36,833 nt of DNA from JAGVSR01 sp964458265 (GTDB lineage: Bacteria; Pseudomonadota; Alphaproteobacteria; Rhizobiales; Hyphomicrobiaceae). This document shows positions 21,805 through 30,340 of this stretch, one piece after another. A model generated the notes under the pieces. The model searched no databases. It had not been told where the DNA came from and saw nothing but the letters and a program-made list of their open reading frames with translations. Location of the stretch: NCBI GenBank assembly GCA_964458265.1, contig CAYWIF010000029.1:1-36833 (forward strand), given 5' to 3'. The position numbers and the translations under genes were made by a program. Numbering within the stretch: the first letter of the stretch is position 1; each line of letters opens with the position of its first letter.

Positions 21805-23175
21805 CTAGGCCGCGTCGGCCGCGACCCGATTGCGGCCCTGCCTTTTTGCCGCGTACAGAGCGTTGTCCGCGCGCTTGAAGAGCGTATCCGGGGTGTCGCC
21901 AGGGCTTTCCAAGGTGGCCAGCCCGACGCTGGCGGTGACACGGATCTTGAGGTCCTGGCGGAGTTGGAACGGCTCGGAGGCCACCATGGCGCGGGTGCGC
22001 TCAGCGACCTGATAGGCGCGGGCCAGGTCGGTCTCAGGCATGATGATCAGAAACTCTTCCCCGCCCATCCGGCAGGCCAGATCGATGCCGCGCGTGTTGC
22101 GTTTCAGACGGGCTGCGAATTCCTTGAGAACGATGTCGCCGCCGTCGTGACCGTGTGTGTCGTTGACGCTTTTGAAGTGATCGATATCGGTGACGAGGAT
22201 CGACAAGGGACGGCCGCTGCGGATCGATTCATCCACCAGCGTGCGGAGGTGGCTTTCCATATACCGCCGGTTGTGGAGACCCGTGAGGGCATCGGTGATG
22301 GCGAACTCGACGCTCTCTTCGAGGCGATTGCGGAGATAGTCCGTGAAGCACTTGCGCTTGATCTGGGTTTTGATGCGCGCGAGCAGTTCATGCCGGTCGA
22401 TCGGGCGCATCAGGTAGTCGTTGACGCCCATATCCATGCCGCGAAGCAGGCGGGCTTCGTCGCCCGGCTCGACAAGAATGACAATGGGAAGATGCCGCGT
22501 GCGGTCGAGCGAGCGAACCTGCGAGCAGAGGCGCAAACCATCTGCATCGGCCAGACTCAAGCTTACGATCAACAGATCGAAATTGTGTTCGGCGAGCTTG
22601 ACCAGCGCCCCGTTGGGATCGCGTTCGACGAAGACGTCGTGCGATTTGGAAATGACGTCGACCAGGCGCGATGCGGAACGGGGATGGTCGTCGACGAGCA
22701 GGATGCGGCCGGCGCGGACCGTCAAAGCTTTTTGCAGCGCGGCGTTGTCGCTGAGGCCCAACTGACGCGAGGTCAACGCGCGCATCAGCATTTCGTCGTT
22801 CAACATCTTCAGGCGCGCGAGATTTTTCACCCGCGTAATCAGGGCGATGTCATCGACCGGTTTGGACAGGAAGTCGTCGGCGCCGTTCTCCAGGCCCTGG
22901 ACCTTGTCGGACGGTTGATCCAACGCCGTGACCATGATGACGGGGATGTGCTGGCTCGCGGAGTTCGATTTGATGCGGCGGCAGACCTCAAAGCCGTCCA
23001 TGCCGGGCATCATAACATCGAGCAGCACCACGTCGATGCGCTGCGCGGCGCAAATCTCGAGCGCGGCAGGGCCGTTGGATGCGGTCACGACTTCGAAGTA
23101 CTCGGCCGAAAGCCGCGCTTCGAGAAGCTTCACATTGGCCGGGATGTCGTCGACGACAAGGACGCGGGCAGTCAT
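21805..23175 (-). CDS. pleD: Response regulator diguanylate cyclase PleD
   Basis: Synthesises c-di-GMP from two GTP upon phosphorylation; in Caulobacter it controls the swarmer-to-stalked transition at the cell pole. The 456 residues have the PleD order REC-REC-GGDEF. Phospho-acceptor Asp53 in LLDVMMPGMDGFEV has the same number as in Caulobacter PleD. The second receiver is about 150-280. The cyclase domain carries GGEEF (371-375) and an intact inhibitory I-site RGID (362-365), so feedback inhibition by c-di-GMP is expected. The ATG at 23175 starts MTARVLVVDDIPANV. It is 37 bp downstream of divK on the same strand, forming the classical divK-pleD operon. Confidence 0.96.
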   Translation of the reverse strand: MTARVLVVDDIPANVKLLEARLSAEYFEVVTASNGPAALEICAAQRIDVVLLDVMMPGMDGFEVCRRIKSNSASQHIPVIMVTALDQPSDKVQGLENGADDFLSKPVDDIALITRVKNLARLKMLNDEMLMRALTSRQLGLSDNAALQKALTVRAGRILLVDDHPRSASRLVDVISKSHDVFVERDPNGALVKLAEHNFDLLIVSLSLADADGLRLCSQVRSLDRTRHLPIVILVEPGDEARLLRGMDMGVNDYLMRPIDRHELLARIKTQIKRKCFTDYLRNRLEESVEFAITDALTGLHNRRYMESHLRTLVDESIRSGRPLSILVTDIDHFKSVNDTHGHDGGDIVLKEFAARLKRNTRGIDLACRMGGEEFLIIMPETDLARAYQVAERTRAMVASEPFQLRQDLKIRVTASVGLATLESPGDTPDTLFKRADNALYAAKRQGRNRVAADAA

Positions 23176-23212
23176 TGGACTAGGTACTCGGTACTCGGAC
23201 TGTTCACATTCG

Positions 23213-23647
23213 TTAGGCGCGCTGTGCTCCCGCAAACCGCTTTACGGTCTCAAGGAACATCATGACGGAGATGGGCTTCGACACGTATGCCTCGCAGCCG
23301 CCTGAGCGAATGCGTTCTTCATCACCCTTCATGGCAAAGGCGGTCACCGCGACAACGGGGATCTGCCGGAGTTCGTCGTCCTCCTTCAGCCACTTCGTGA
23401 CTTCCAGGCCGGACACCTCGGGCAACTGAATGTCCATCAGGATCAGGTCGGGGCGATGCTCGCGGGCGAGCGCGATGGCATCAAAGCCGTTGCGGGTCTG
23501 GATCGTCGCGTAGCCGTGAGCATCGAGAAGATCGTGGAAAAGCTTCATGTTCAGCTCGTTGTCCTCGACGATGAGGACGAGCTTCTTGCCGGCCCGCGCT
23601 GCGCGGGGGCGCTCCTCAACGGCCAAGCCTTGATCCTGGTAGACCAT
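23213..23647 (-). CDS. divK: Single-domain response regulator DivK
   Basis: A stand-alone receiver that in alphaproteobacteria relays phosphate among PleC/DivJ kinases and controls CtrA through DivL/CckA. Key residues are Glu28-Asp29, phospho-acceptor Asp72 in LILMDIQLPEVSG, Thr102 and Lys124 (YVSKPI). The core LVLIVEDNELNMKLFHDLLDAHGY is almost canonical DivK. The start at 23647 adds about 20 residues (MVYQDQGLAVEERPRAARAG) before the conserved core compared with Caulobacter DivK. No better internal ATG exists, but this start lacks a clear ribosome site, so a non-ATG start further in (for example TTG near residue 8) is possible. It is the first gene of the divK-pleD unit and is divergent from the DUF3572 gene. 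Confidence 0.95.
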   Translation of the reverse strand: MVYQDQGLAVEERPRAARAGKKLVLIVEDNELNMKLFHDLLDAHGYATIQTRNGFDAIALAREHRPDLILMDIQLPEVSGLEVTKWLKEDDELRQIPVVAVTAFAMKGDEERIRSGGCEAYVSKPISVMMFLETVKRFAGAQRA

Positions 23648-23793
23648 TTCCGGTTAATCCCAACTATAGCCCGGACCGTGATGCACCGATTCTGGCCAGT
23701 AGCGCCTTGCCCTCACTGTGCGCACGGAGCAGTAACCAACAGTTTAAACCAAAGGGTCCGGCCCCCCGGCCACCCTTGGCCAAGGTAAATCAA

Positions 23794-24093
23794 ATGTGTG
23801 CGCTGAAGTCAGAGCGGCCCAACGCGTTAAGCCTCGACGACGCCGAGACGATCGCGATCTCGGCCATTGCCTTTCTGGCGGAGGATCAGAGGCGGATGGG
23901 GCGGTTCCTGGCGCTGACGGGGATGGACCCCCAGACGCTCATTGCGGGGGCGGAAACACCGCCGGTGCAAGTGGCCGTCCTCGACCACCTGCTGGCGGAC
24001 GAGTCGCTGTTAATGGTCTTTGTAAGCGTTAAGGGATTACTGCCAGAGGCGGTGCCTGCGGCCCGCGCCCTGCTCGACGGGGTCAAGCGCTGA
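23794..24093 (+). CDS. DUF3572 protein
   Basis: A 99-residue, mostly helical, soluble protein (LSLDDAETIAISAIAFLAEDQ, RMGRFLALTGMDPQTL, VLDHLLADESLLMVF) matching DUF3572. Members are small alphaproteobacterial proteins of unknown function, typically found beside divK/pleD as here. No catalytic motif, signal peptide or membrane segment is visible. The ATG at 23794 was chosen because the conserved part begins shortly after; upstream residues of the longer frame are Pro-rich and unlike the family. Confidence 0.85.
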   Translation: MCALKSERPNALSLDDAETIAISAIAFLAEDQRRMGRFLALTGMDPQTLIAGAETPPVQVAVLDHLLADESLLMVFVSVKGLLPEAVPAARALLDGVKR

Positions 24094-24174
24094 GCCAAGC
24101 TTGACGTCCGGATTAGGGTCCCACCATCGCCCCCAGCTTGCGCGGCAGGGCTGATGCCAGCCAGCGCGTTGGCC

Positions 24175-25107
24175 TTACTTGCAGGGGCTCTGGTCGAGGA
24201 GCGCCAGTTCCTTGAGTTCGCCTTTCAGCCGGTAGTCGCCGTGGTCAATGACGAGTTCGGACGTGATGCCGTTCTCGTGGAAGCGGAAGAACATCTCGTA
24301 GAGCGGCAACTGATCGGAATTGCGCGTTTCCGGCTTGAAGTACGCAATGGAGACCGGCCACGACCGCAGACCGGAAAGCTTAGCCGCATCACCGGTAAGT
24401 TTCGGTACGGCGCTCAATTCGCGCGACGTCGTCGGCTGGCCGATCGCGGCGGCTGTGAAGTAATACTTTTCGCCCCCCTCGGAGCCGTCATAAAGATTGC
24501 CTGCGAAAACCCGGCTGCCGCTCTTGGCGCTGCGGATCATGGCGACCGAATGGTCGATCGGGAAGTACACCGGTTCGCCGATGCGGGTGGACTTGCGGGC
24601 GGGCTTCGACACCTCGACGGTCAGCGACTGAACGGCGCCCGATTTGGCTTCGGAAATTTTTTCAGCCGGCCCCTGCTTCTCCGCAAGCTTGGCCTGGGCA
24701 TCGCTTTTGGTGGCGGTCCCCTGGGTCTGTTCGGAAAGTTGGTCGTTGGCGTAAGTCGAGGAGGAGAAGCGCATGCGGCGGGCGGCGGCATCCTCCCAGC
24801 TCGACGTGCGCAAATCCGTCGTCGAGGTCTGACCCTCGGTGGTGGCCGTCTCGGTGACGAAGCGCATATTTTGCGCGTAGCCTTCGCAGGCGCTGCCCAT
24901 CAACTCATAGACGACCCGGCCGCTGATGCTCGAGATGCTCATGGCCGGCCCGGATTCATCGAGTGAAATGTCGTAGACCGCGCGGTGCGGTTGCAGCCGC
25001 ACGGCGGTTGGGACCGGATTGACGATCTGCGCGACGGCCGATGGCACGAGTGCAGCGCCGGCCGCAACAGCCAAAGCCAGCATGGGTCCTGTTCGCATAC
25101 CGGGCAT
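24175..25107 (-). CDS. eipB: EipB-family periplasmic protein (DUF1849)
   Basis: A 310-residue exported protein. The signal peptide ends near residue 26 (PSAVAQIV). The mature part is rich in beta strands (HRAVYDISLDE, GRVVYELMGSACEGY) and carries two conserved cysteines, Cys74 and Cys309, at the positions expected for the disulfide of Brucella EipB. In Brucella EipB adopts a beta-spiral fold, maintains the envelope and is needed for virulence and beta-lactam tolerance. The role here is inferred by homology. A strong GAGGAG lies just upstream of the ATG at 25107, which fixes the start. It is divergent from RidA over about 100 bp. Confidence 0.85.
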   Translation of the reverse strand: MPGMRTGPMLALAVAAGAALVPSAVAQIVNPVPTAVRLQPHRAVYDISLDESGPAMSISSISGRVVYELMGSACEGYAQNMRFVTETATTEGQTSTTDLRTSSWEDAAARRMRFSSSTYANDQLSEQTQGTATKSDAQAKLAEKQGPAEKISEAKSGAVQSLTVEVSKPARKSTRIGEPVYFPIDHSVAMIRSAKSGSRVFAGNLYDGSEGGEKYYFTAAAIGQPTTSRELSAVPKLTGDAAKLSGLRSWPVSIAYFKPETRNSDQLPLYEMFFRFHENGITSELVIDHGDYRLKGELKELALLDQSPCK

Positions 25108-25213
25108 TCGTTCTCCTCGTGGACGGCCGGGGCCGTTGCAAAAGCCGGCGGTTCGGCCGACAACGTGCCGGTCAACCTAGGCATTTCATGGCAGCGCTAC
25201 AAGGAGATCACGG

Positions 25214-25678
25214 ATGGCGGGCGAGATCGAGGCACGTTTGAAGGAACTGGGAATCGATCTTCCGGCTGCGCCCAATCCGGTTGCGAACTATGTTCCCACC
25301 GTGCAGGCGGGCCAGTTTTTGTTCGTGTCTGGCCAGATCGCCAAGGCCGCCGACGGCACCGTGATGACGGGATCGGTCGGCGGCGATGTGACCGTGGAAG
25401 AAGGCGAAAAGGCCGCGCGGTTGTGTGCGCTCAATATTCTCGCGCAGGCCAAAGCGGCTCTGGGGTCGCTCGACCGCATTCGGCAGGTCGTGCGCCTGAC
25501 GGGTTTCGTCAATTCCGGCGCGGGTTTTGCCGATCACCCCAAGGTCGTCAACGGTGCTTCCGATCTGATGGTCGAGGTGTTGGGCGACAAAGGACGGCAC
25601 ACGCGTGCCGCCGTCGGAGCGTCGGGGCTGCCTGCGAACACAGCCGTGGAAGTGGACGCCGTTCTGCTTATCGACTGA
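25214..25678 (+). CDS. RidA family protein (reactive imine/enamine deaminase)
   Basis: A 154-residue protein of the YjgF/RidA family; canonical members hydrolyse reactive enamines/imines such as 2-aminoacrylate from PLP enzymes, in the cytoplasm as trimers. Visible landmarks are FLFVSGQIAK, the substrate-binding arginine expected at Arg131 in RHTRAAVGASGLPANTAVEVDAV, and the conserved Glu in VEVDAV. It is a longer form (about 154 against 128 residues) with an N-terminal helix MAGEIEARLKELGI, as in the 'Rid2-7' type groups, so activity may differ from RidA proper. AGGAG lies 8 nt before the ATG. It is 12 bp from the phosphodiesterase gene, so they form an operon. Confidence 0.9.
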   Translation: MAGEIEARLKELGIDLPAAPNPVANYVPTVQAGQFLFVSGQIAKAADGTVMTGSVGGDVTVEEGEKAARLCALNILAQAKAALGSLDRIRQVVRLTGFVNSGAGFADHPKVVNGASDLMVEVLGDKGRHTRAAVGASGLPANTAVEVDAVLLID

Positions 25679-25690
25679 GGCCATCCACAG

Positions 25691-26446
25691 ATGCTCGATC
25701 GCGCCCAATTCTTACGACCGATTGCCCATCGCGGTCTCCACGATGCGGGGACCGGCCGCATTGAGAATACGGCCGCTGCGTTCGAGGCCGCGATCGCGCA
25801 AGGCTATGGCATCGAGTGTGACTTGCGGCCCGCGCGCGGCGGTCTGCCGGTGGTGTTCCATGACGAGACGATCGACCGCGTAACCGGCGGCACGGGACGC
25901 ATTGCCGATATGGGTTTGGGCGACGTGCGGATGTTGCGGACCCGCGCGGGCGACAGCGGTGTTCTCACGTTCGAGGATTTCCTGACCTTGGTCGATGGCC
26001 GCGTGCCGCTACTCGTCGAGATCAAAAGCGAATGGGACCCGCCGGACATTGCGTTCCTGTCCGAGATCGCACGGCGCGCGCTCGACTATGCCGGCGACGT
26101 CGCGCTGATGTCGTTCGACCCGGACGTGATGACGGTGATCAGGGAGCTGGCCACCGAGATCCCACGGGGTATCGTCTCGGGCGGCTACAAGGACGAGAAC
26201 GGCGAAACCTGGTGGCGCGACCGCATCTCAGACGAGCGCGCGGACCGGCTTGCGAACCTTCTCGAATCCGGGCCCGCTGCGCCTTCGTTCTATGCGTACC
26301 ATGTCAAGTCCTTACCCACTCCGGTGACACGGTACGTGCGCGAGGTCGATGGCCTGCCGGTGTTCGCGTGGACCGTGCGGACCAACGAAGAGCGCGCGAT
26401 TGCGCATTTCAACGCCGACGCTGCGATTTTTGAAGGCGCGTTATAA
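25691..26446 (+). CDS. Glycerophosphodiester phosphodiesterase
   Basis: A 251-residue TIM-barrel GDPD enzyme that splits glycerophosphodiesters, such as those released from phospholipids, into glycerol-3-phosphate and an alcohol. Active-site residues are in place: His13-Arg14 in PIAHRGLHD, Glu42 and Asp44 in GIECDLRPA, and His57 in VVFHDETIDRVTGGTG; later barrel strands show LLVEIKSEW and VALMSFDP. No signal peptide, so cytoplasmic (UgpQ-like). It follows RidA by 12 bp. A perfect inverted repeat starts 5 bp after its stop. Confidence 0.93.
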   Translation: MLDRAQFLRPIAHRGLHDAGTGRIENTAAAFEAAIAQGYGIECDLRPARGGLPVVFHDETIDRVTGGTGRIADMGLGDVRMLRTRAGDSGVLTFEDFLTLVDGRVPLLVEIKSEWDPPDIAFLSEIARRALDYAGDVALMSFDPDVMTVIRELATEIPRGIVSGGYKDENGETWWRDRISDERADRLANLLESGPAAPSFYAYHVKSLPTPVTRYVREVDGLPVFAWTVRTNEERAIAHFNADAAIFEGAL

Positions 26447-26451
26447 ATGAG

Positions 26452-26481
26452 GACTGCAGCGGTTCCGAACCCGCTGCAGTC
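26452..26481. terminator. Inverted repeat between convergent genes
   Basis: Perfect 11-bp stem (26452-26462 with 26471-26481, GACTGCAGCGG arms) around an 8-nt loop, exactly between the stops of the phosphodiesterase and the autotransporter. It lacks a U tract on either strand, so it is a likely but non-canonical bidirectional terminator. Confidence 0.6.
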
Positions 26482-26497
26482 ACGATGGCCCGCACGA

Positions 26498-28886
26498 TCA
26501 GTTCAACGGAACATTGATCCACAGCGAGCCGCTTACGGCTTCAAAGTCTTCCGCACCGATCCCGTCATAGCCCACTGAACCACGCAAACCGAGTCCGCTT
26601 GGCGTGGTGATCAACAGACCGCCTTCCACGCGAGCCCGGCTTTCGTCGGTGTCGGCCAGGACGCCATTGACGTAGAGGTCGTCGCTATCGAAGTTCCAGA
26701 TCCCGCTGATGGCGACGTGCGGCTCAACCGTAGATCCGTCGAAGCCATTGAAGCGGTAGCCCACTTCCATCGTGCCGGTCACGCGGCCAATGCTGGCGCC
26801 GCCACCAGGTATGGTTTGCTGGAGGCTCGTTGAGTAGGAGTCGTAGTCTTCTTCACCGTAGGCAATGCTGACCTGCGGTGTGAACCTCCACGCGCCGTAG
26901 TACTCGTTGCCGGTTAAGGTTGCCGATGCGAGCCAGCGATCGGTTTCGAAGTCACCCTTGCGCGGTCCGAGGCCCACGTCGGTTAAGTTGATGTTGTTAT
27001 CCGACGTGCCCCAAGCTGCGCGTGCATCGAAGTACAGGTTGTCGGCCAGCCGTACGCCGATGTAGGGGCCTGCCATCCAGCCACGGCCACTGATGCTGCC
27101 GGTGAGGTCCGGATCATCAATGCTTTCGTCCGTATCATCGTACTGCACCAGTGCGCCGATCAGGACGCCCGGGGACACGACGTAATCGGCGCCAACATAA
27201 ACGATCCCGAAGTCTCCATCGCGATTCACGCCACCCAAATTGTCGTTGTACCGGACGATATGCCCTTCGACCCAGACGTCAAAACCGGGACGCAAGGCAT
27301 TGGTGGGGTTGACATAGGCTGCGTCGGCAAAGTTCAACCCAGCCTTCATCATGAGGTCGTTCTGCCGCTGCTGTTCGGCAGTGGCAGCAACCGCCCTCAA
27401 TTCGCTGAGGCTCGTGCTGAACTTCATCGCACCGCTGCTCTGAACCATTGGCATCAACTGGCCAGCGACGTGGGCGAGAATGCCCGTCGAAGTCGATACC
27501 GGCCCGCTAGGCGCCTGCAAATCGGGACGCGATGGATCGACAATGCTGGAGTACTCAGCACTGCTGCTGAACGGGTTGGCGCCGAGTGCCATGCTGCCAG
27601 ACGGCGCGTGCGATCCAAAGAGACCCGGCGAAGTCGTCATGCCCGAGGTCCGGTAGGCCGATCCCGCAGGCGCTGCTCCTGACGTTGCGCCGTTGAGCTT
27701 CATGGGGCCGTCTTTCAGGCTCTGCTGTTCCGGAGGACCTTCGCCGAGACGGCGCAACATGCGGGCACGGTCGGGCCCATAGGTCAGCAGGTTGTCGAGG
27801 CGGCGGTTGACGAAGCGCTTGGTTTCTTCCTCCGTGCGATTGTCCTTTTTGACCGTATTGACGAACGTGCACACGATGTCCTCGCCCGCAGCGGGGGTGA
27901 AGGTCAGCGTCGCGCTGTTCAAGCTGCCCGGCCCGTTGGCCGGCGTTCCGCCGCCGTTCAGTTCGCAGCTGGCCGAAGTCAATGCATACGGCCCAGCGTT
28001 GATCGTCTCCGTCACAGTGACCGCACTGAATGGAGACGACACGGTCGTTGATGACACCATAGACGTGGCGCCAGCGGCGACAGCAAGGTTTGCCTCGTCC
28101 AGCGCATTCACGTTGGAGTCAAAGCTGAACGTGCCGCCGGGGCCGCCGACTACCTGCTTCTTAATTTTGATGGTCGCGTCTCTTTCCTTAACCACCGTAT
28201 TGACGAACGTGCACACGATGTCCTCGCCCGCAGCGGGGGTGAAGGTCANNNNNNNNNNNNNNNNNNNNNNNNNNNNNNNNNNNNNNNNNNNNNNNNNNNN
28301 NNNNNNNNNNNNNNNNNNNNNNNNNNNNNNNNNNNNNNNNNNNNNNNNCATTCACGTTGGAGTCAAAGCTGAACGTGCCGCCGGGGCCGCCGACTACCTG
28401 CTTTTTGATGGTGATGGTCGCGTTCTGCTGGTTCGTTGCCGGGCCGTAGCACAGGCCACCTGATAGCTGGAGAATGGGACTTTGCGGACTGTTGGTGTTC
28501 TGAATGCACTGGGTTGACCATGTCCCCGACGTGCCTGAAGCGACACTAAAGAGCTGAGAAATTTCCCCCGCCTTTACGACGATGTGCGTGACGTTCGAAC
28601 TCGAACTCCAGGTTCCGCTAGTCCCCCTGTTTGGCGGCACAAAATTGCAATCGACTTCCACCAGGTCGGGGTCGACATTTTGATTTACGAAGTTCAGATT
28701 TGTTTCAGGGTTGTTGTTCGGAAGATCTGCCGAGGCAATCAGGGTGTTTGATCCCACGACTGACGGAATTGTGCAGACGTTCGCGCCCTGCGCCTGCGCC
28801 TGACCCATCGGCAACATCTGCAACGACAGCAAAAACGCAAATGTGCCTTGCCAGATACGATCTATGAACACTCTACCCAAAAACAT
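26498..28886 (-). CDS. Autotransporter with tandem prealbumin-like repeats (split by assembly gap)
   Basis: A surface protein. The N-terminal part has a signal-like sequence (FAFLLSLQMLPMGQAQAQG) and a beta-rich head (about 40-150). At least two near-identical 114-residue repeats follow (ATITIKKQVVGGPGG ... DIVCTFVNTV), resembling prealbumin-like/SdrD-B-like immunoglobulin-type domains, then a Ser/Pro/Gly-rich linker. The C-terminal autotransporter beta-barrel (about the last 280 residues) has repeated amphipathic strands and ends SLWINVPLN. The run of 100 N at 28249-28348 shifts the frame by one, so the gene appears as two frames. The repeat period (342 nt) predicts a true gap of 198 nt, which exactly restores the frame, so I annotate one intact gene. 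The start is ATG at 28886 (GTG at 28895 possible). Passenger function is unknown; adhesion is a guess. Confidence 0.82.
27852..28403 (-). repeat. Tandem 342-bp repeats inside the autotransporter
   Basis: A 55-bp segment at 27852-27906 recurs exactly at 28194-28248 (offset 342 bp), and another at 28105-28159 recurs at 28349-28403 next to the gap. This defines coding repeats of 114 residues. Sequence diverges just outside the exact blocks. The copy number in the genome may exceed the two seen. Confidence 0.88.
28249..28348. other. Assembly gap (100 N) inside autotransporter repeats
   Basis: The N run starts exactly at the end of one 55-bp exact repeat (28194-28248) and stops exactly at the start of another (28349-28403). 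This is expected if an assembler with k=55 broke the path at repeat copies and a default 100-N spacer was inserted. The expected real length is 198 nt, or 198 plus multiples of 342. Confidence 0.88.
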
Positions 28887-29419
28887 ACCACCCACCTACG
28901 CAACACACTGAACACGTCGTCTCGTTCCGCTCGCGCGGGTGCGCAGGCGGCTGAACGACCTGAGACCAGGTCAAATTTGTTGAGGTCTTCCCCTCGGACT
29001 GCTGATCTGTAACTTTGCCGGAACGCCCTTCCGGGAAAGCTCATGCTGCTTTGTGCGAGCCCCAGTCGCACACATGCGGTCGCGGCGTGCCCGGAGGCAG
29101 CACCACGCATTCGCCGGGACGCATTTGCGCTTCCGGCCGATCAACCCCGCAATTTTTTGCATGCTGCCCGCATCGCCGACTTGCCCGTTAATTGGCAATC
29201 GCCGCGCGTTTGCTGATAGGCCGTGTCCTCACCCGGAATTCCGGGGCCCTCGAGTCCGACGACCAGCTGCAGGCCTGTGCTTTCTAATGTTTATTCACAG
29301 GCTATCCACAGCATTTCGGGATATTCTCCCATTGACACACGGGAGCAATGGTTAATTCCAATTCATTAAAATGACAGTGTACTGCATGTGTTTTGCGCGC
29401 AACGTTTCTAGTGGCTCAA
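28887..29419. other. Gene-free region between autotransporter and M48 protease
   Basis: 533 bp without a credible gene. It should contain the autotransporter promoter. It also contains two adjacent DnaA-box-like 9-mers (29291-29310) and an AT-richer stretch at about 29335-29400. Small frames here have low-complexity, Arg/Pro-rich translations and no ribosome sites. Confidence 0.55.
29291..29310 (+). promoter_or_regulatory. Pair of DnaA-box-like 9-mers
   Basis: TTATTCACA (29291-29299) fits the TTATNCACA consensus exactly, and CTATCCACA (29302-29310) fits at all but the first base. They are in the same orientation, 2 bp apart, and followed by an AT-richer stretch. No other origin landmarks are visible, so this is only a candidate DnaA site. 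Confidence 0.3.
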
Positions 29420-30271
29420 TCACCCCGCCTTCGCGGCCTTGGCGCGTTCGTAGAGGGGCAGAACGTCCTTTAGATTGTCCTCGAACGTTTTGATGCGCGT
29501 GTCACCGGAGGGATGCGTCGAGAGCCATTGCGGCGGCGCGCCGCCTGCCGCCTTCGCCATCTTCTGCCAGAGCGTGATGCCGGCCCGCGGGTCGTAGCCG
29601 CCGCGCGCCGCCAACTCCATTCCGATCAGATCGGCTTCGGTCTCGTCGTTGCGCGAGAACTTCAGTGCGGCAAGGCTCGATCCCGCCGCGCCGACGAGTT
29701 CGCCGGCCTGACCGAACAGCAGGCCGCCGATAACACGGCCGCCGATACTGGTGATGTTGACCTTGGCTGTGCGTTCCCGCGCGTGCTCCCAGAGCGCGTG
29801 GCCCATCTCATGGCCGATGATGACGGCCAGTTCGTCGTCGGTCAGTTGCAGTTTGTCGATGATACCGGTGAAGACGGCGATCTTGCCGCCGGGCATGCAG
29901 AACGCATTGATTGACGGACTGTCGAAAACGTTGACCTCCCAGTCCCATTTGTCCGACCGGTCGTTGAATTTCTTCGTGTGCGGCAGCATATCGTTGGCGA
30001 TGCGGCGCACGCGAACAACGCGCGGATCGGCTTGGCCCAACAGCTTCTTTTGCTGGACGGCTTGGCTCGTCATCTGATCGTACTGGAGTTCGGCCGACTT
30101 CTCGACACTCTCAGCCGAGACCAGATTGTTGAAGATGGATTTGCGCGGCACCTTGACGCCTTCGCCGTCCTGGGCGGCGGCGGCATTGACTGAGACCACC
30201 ATGCCAACGGCGGCGGCAACAAAACCCCGGCGGACCTGCATCAAAAGACCCAAATTGTCTTGCATGAACAT
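29420..30271 (-). CDS. Exported M48 family metalloprotease
   Basis: A 283-residue zinc protease of the M48 (Ste24/BepA/LoiP-like) family, probably periplasmic. A signal peptide (MQVRRGFVAAAVGMVVSVNAAAAQDG) precedes the catalytic domain. The zinc motif is His154-Glu155-Met-Gly-His158 in IIGHEMGHALWEH. The third ligand is expected from the downstream Glu in NDETEADLIGMELAARGGYDP. STHPSGDTRIKTFEDNL near the C-terminus is the typical M48B/C HP.(S/T)..R signature. The ATG at 30271 has AGAGGG just upstream. Family members process or degrade misassembled outer membrane proteins. It is divergent from the FemAB-like gene. Confidence 0.9.
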   Translation of the reverse strand: MFMQDNLGLLMQVRRGFVAAAVGMVVSVNAAAAQDGEGVKVPRKSIFNNLVSAESVEKSAELQYDQMTSQAVQQKKLLGQADPRVVRVRRIANDMLPHTKKFNDRSDKWDWEVNVFDSPSINAFCMPGGKIAVFTGIIDKLQLTDDELAVIIGHEMGHALWEHARERTAKVNITSIGGRVIGGLLFGQAGELVGAAGSSLAALKFSRNDETEADLIGMELAARGGYDPRAGITLWQKMAKAAGGAPPQWLSTHPSGDTRIKTFEDNLKDVLPLYERAKAAKAG

Positions 30272-30340
30272 CGAGCCCTCTTTTGAACCGGCGGTTGCCC
30301 GCACGTTTCATATAGGGTGGTTCTTATCGGAGGCCAACGG

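Noticed and set aside
21718..23265. 515-codon open frame on the plus strand across pleD
   Set aside because: It is the antisense shadow of pleD, whose domains and motifs are unmistakable.
23730..23752. Possible CtrA site upstream of divK (TTAA followed by GTTAC on the minus strand)
   Set aside because: The spacing and second half-site do not fit TTAA-N7-TTAA; it would be over-reading.
26498..28886. Autotransporter as a frameshifted pseudogene
   Set aside because: The frame change occurs exactly across a 100-N spacer; the repeat period predicts a 198-bp gap that restores the frame.
29332..29360. TTGACA motif that looks like a plus-strand -35 element
   Set aside because: No acceptable -10 at the right spacing and no plus-strand gene downstream before the M48 gene's 3' end.
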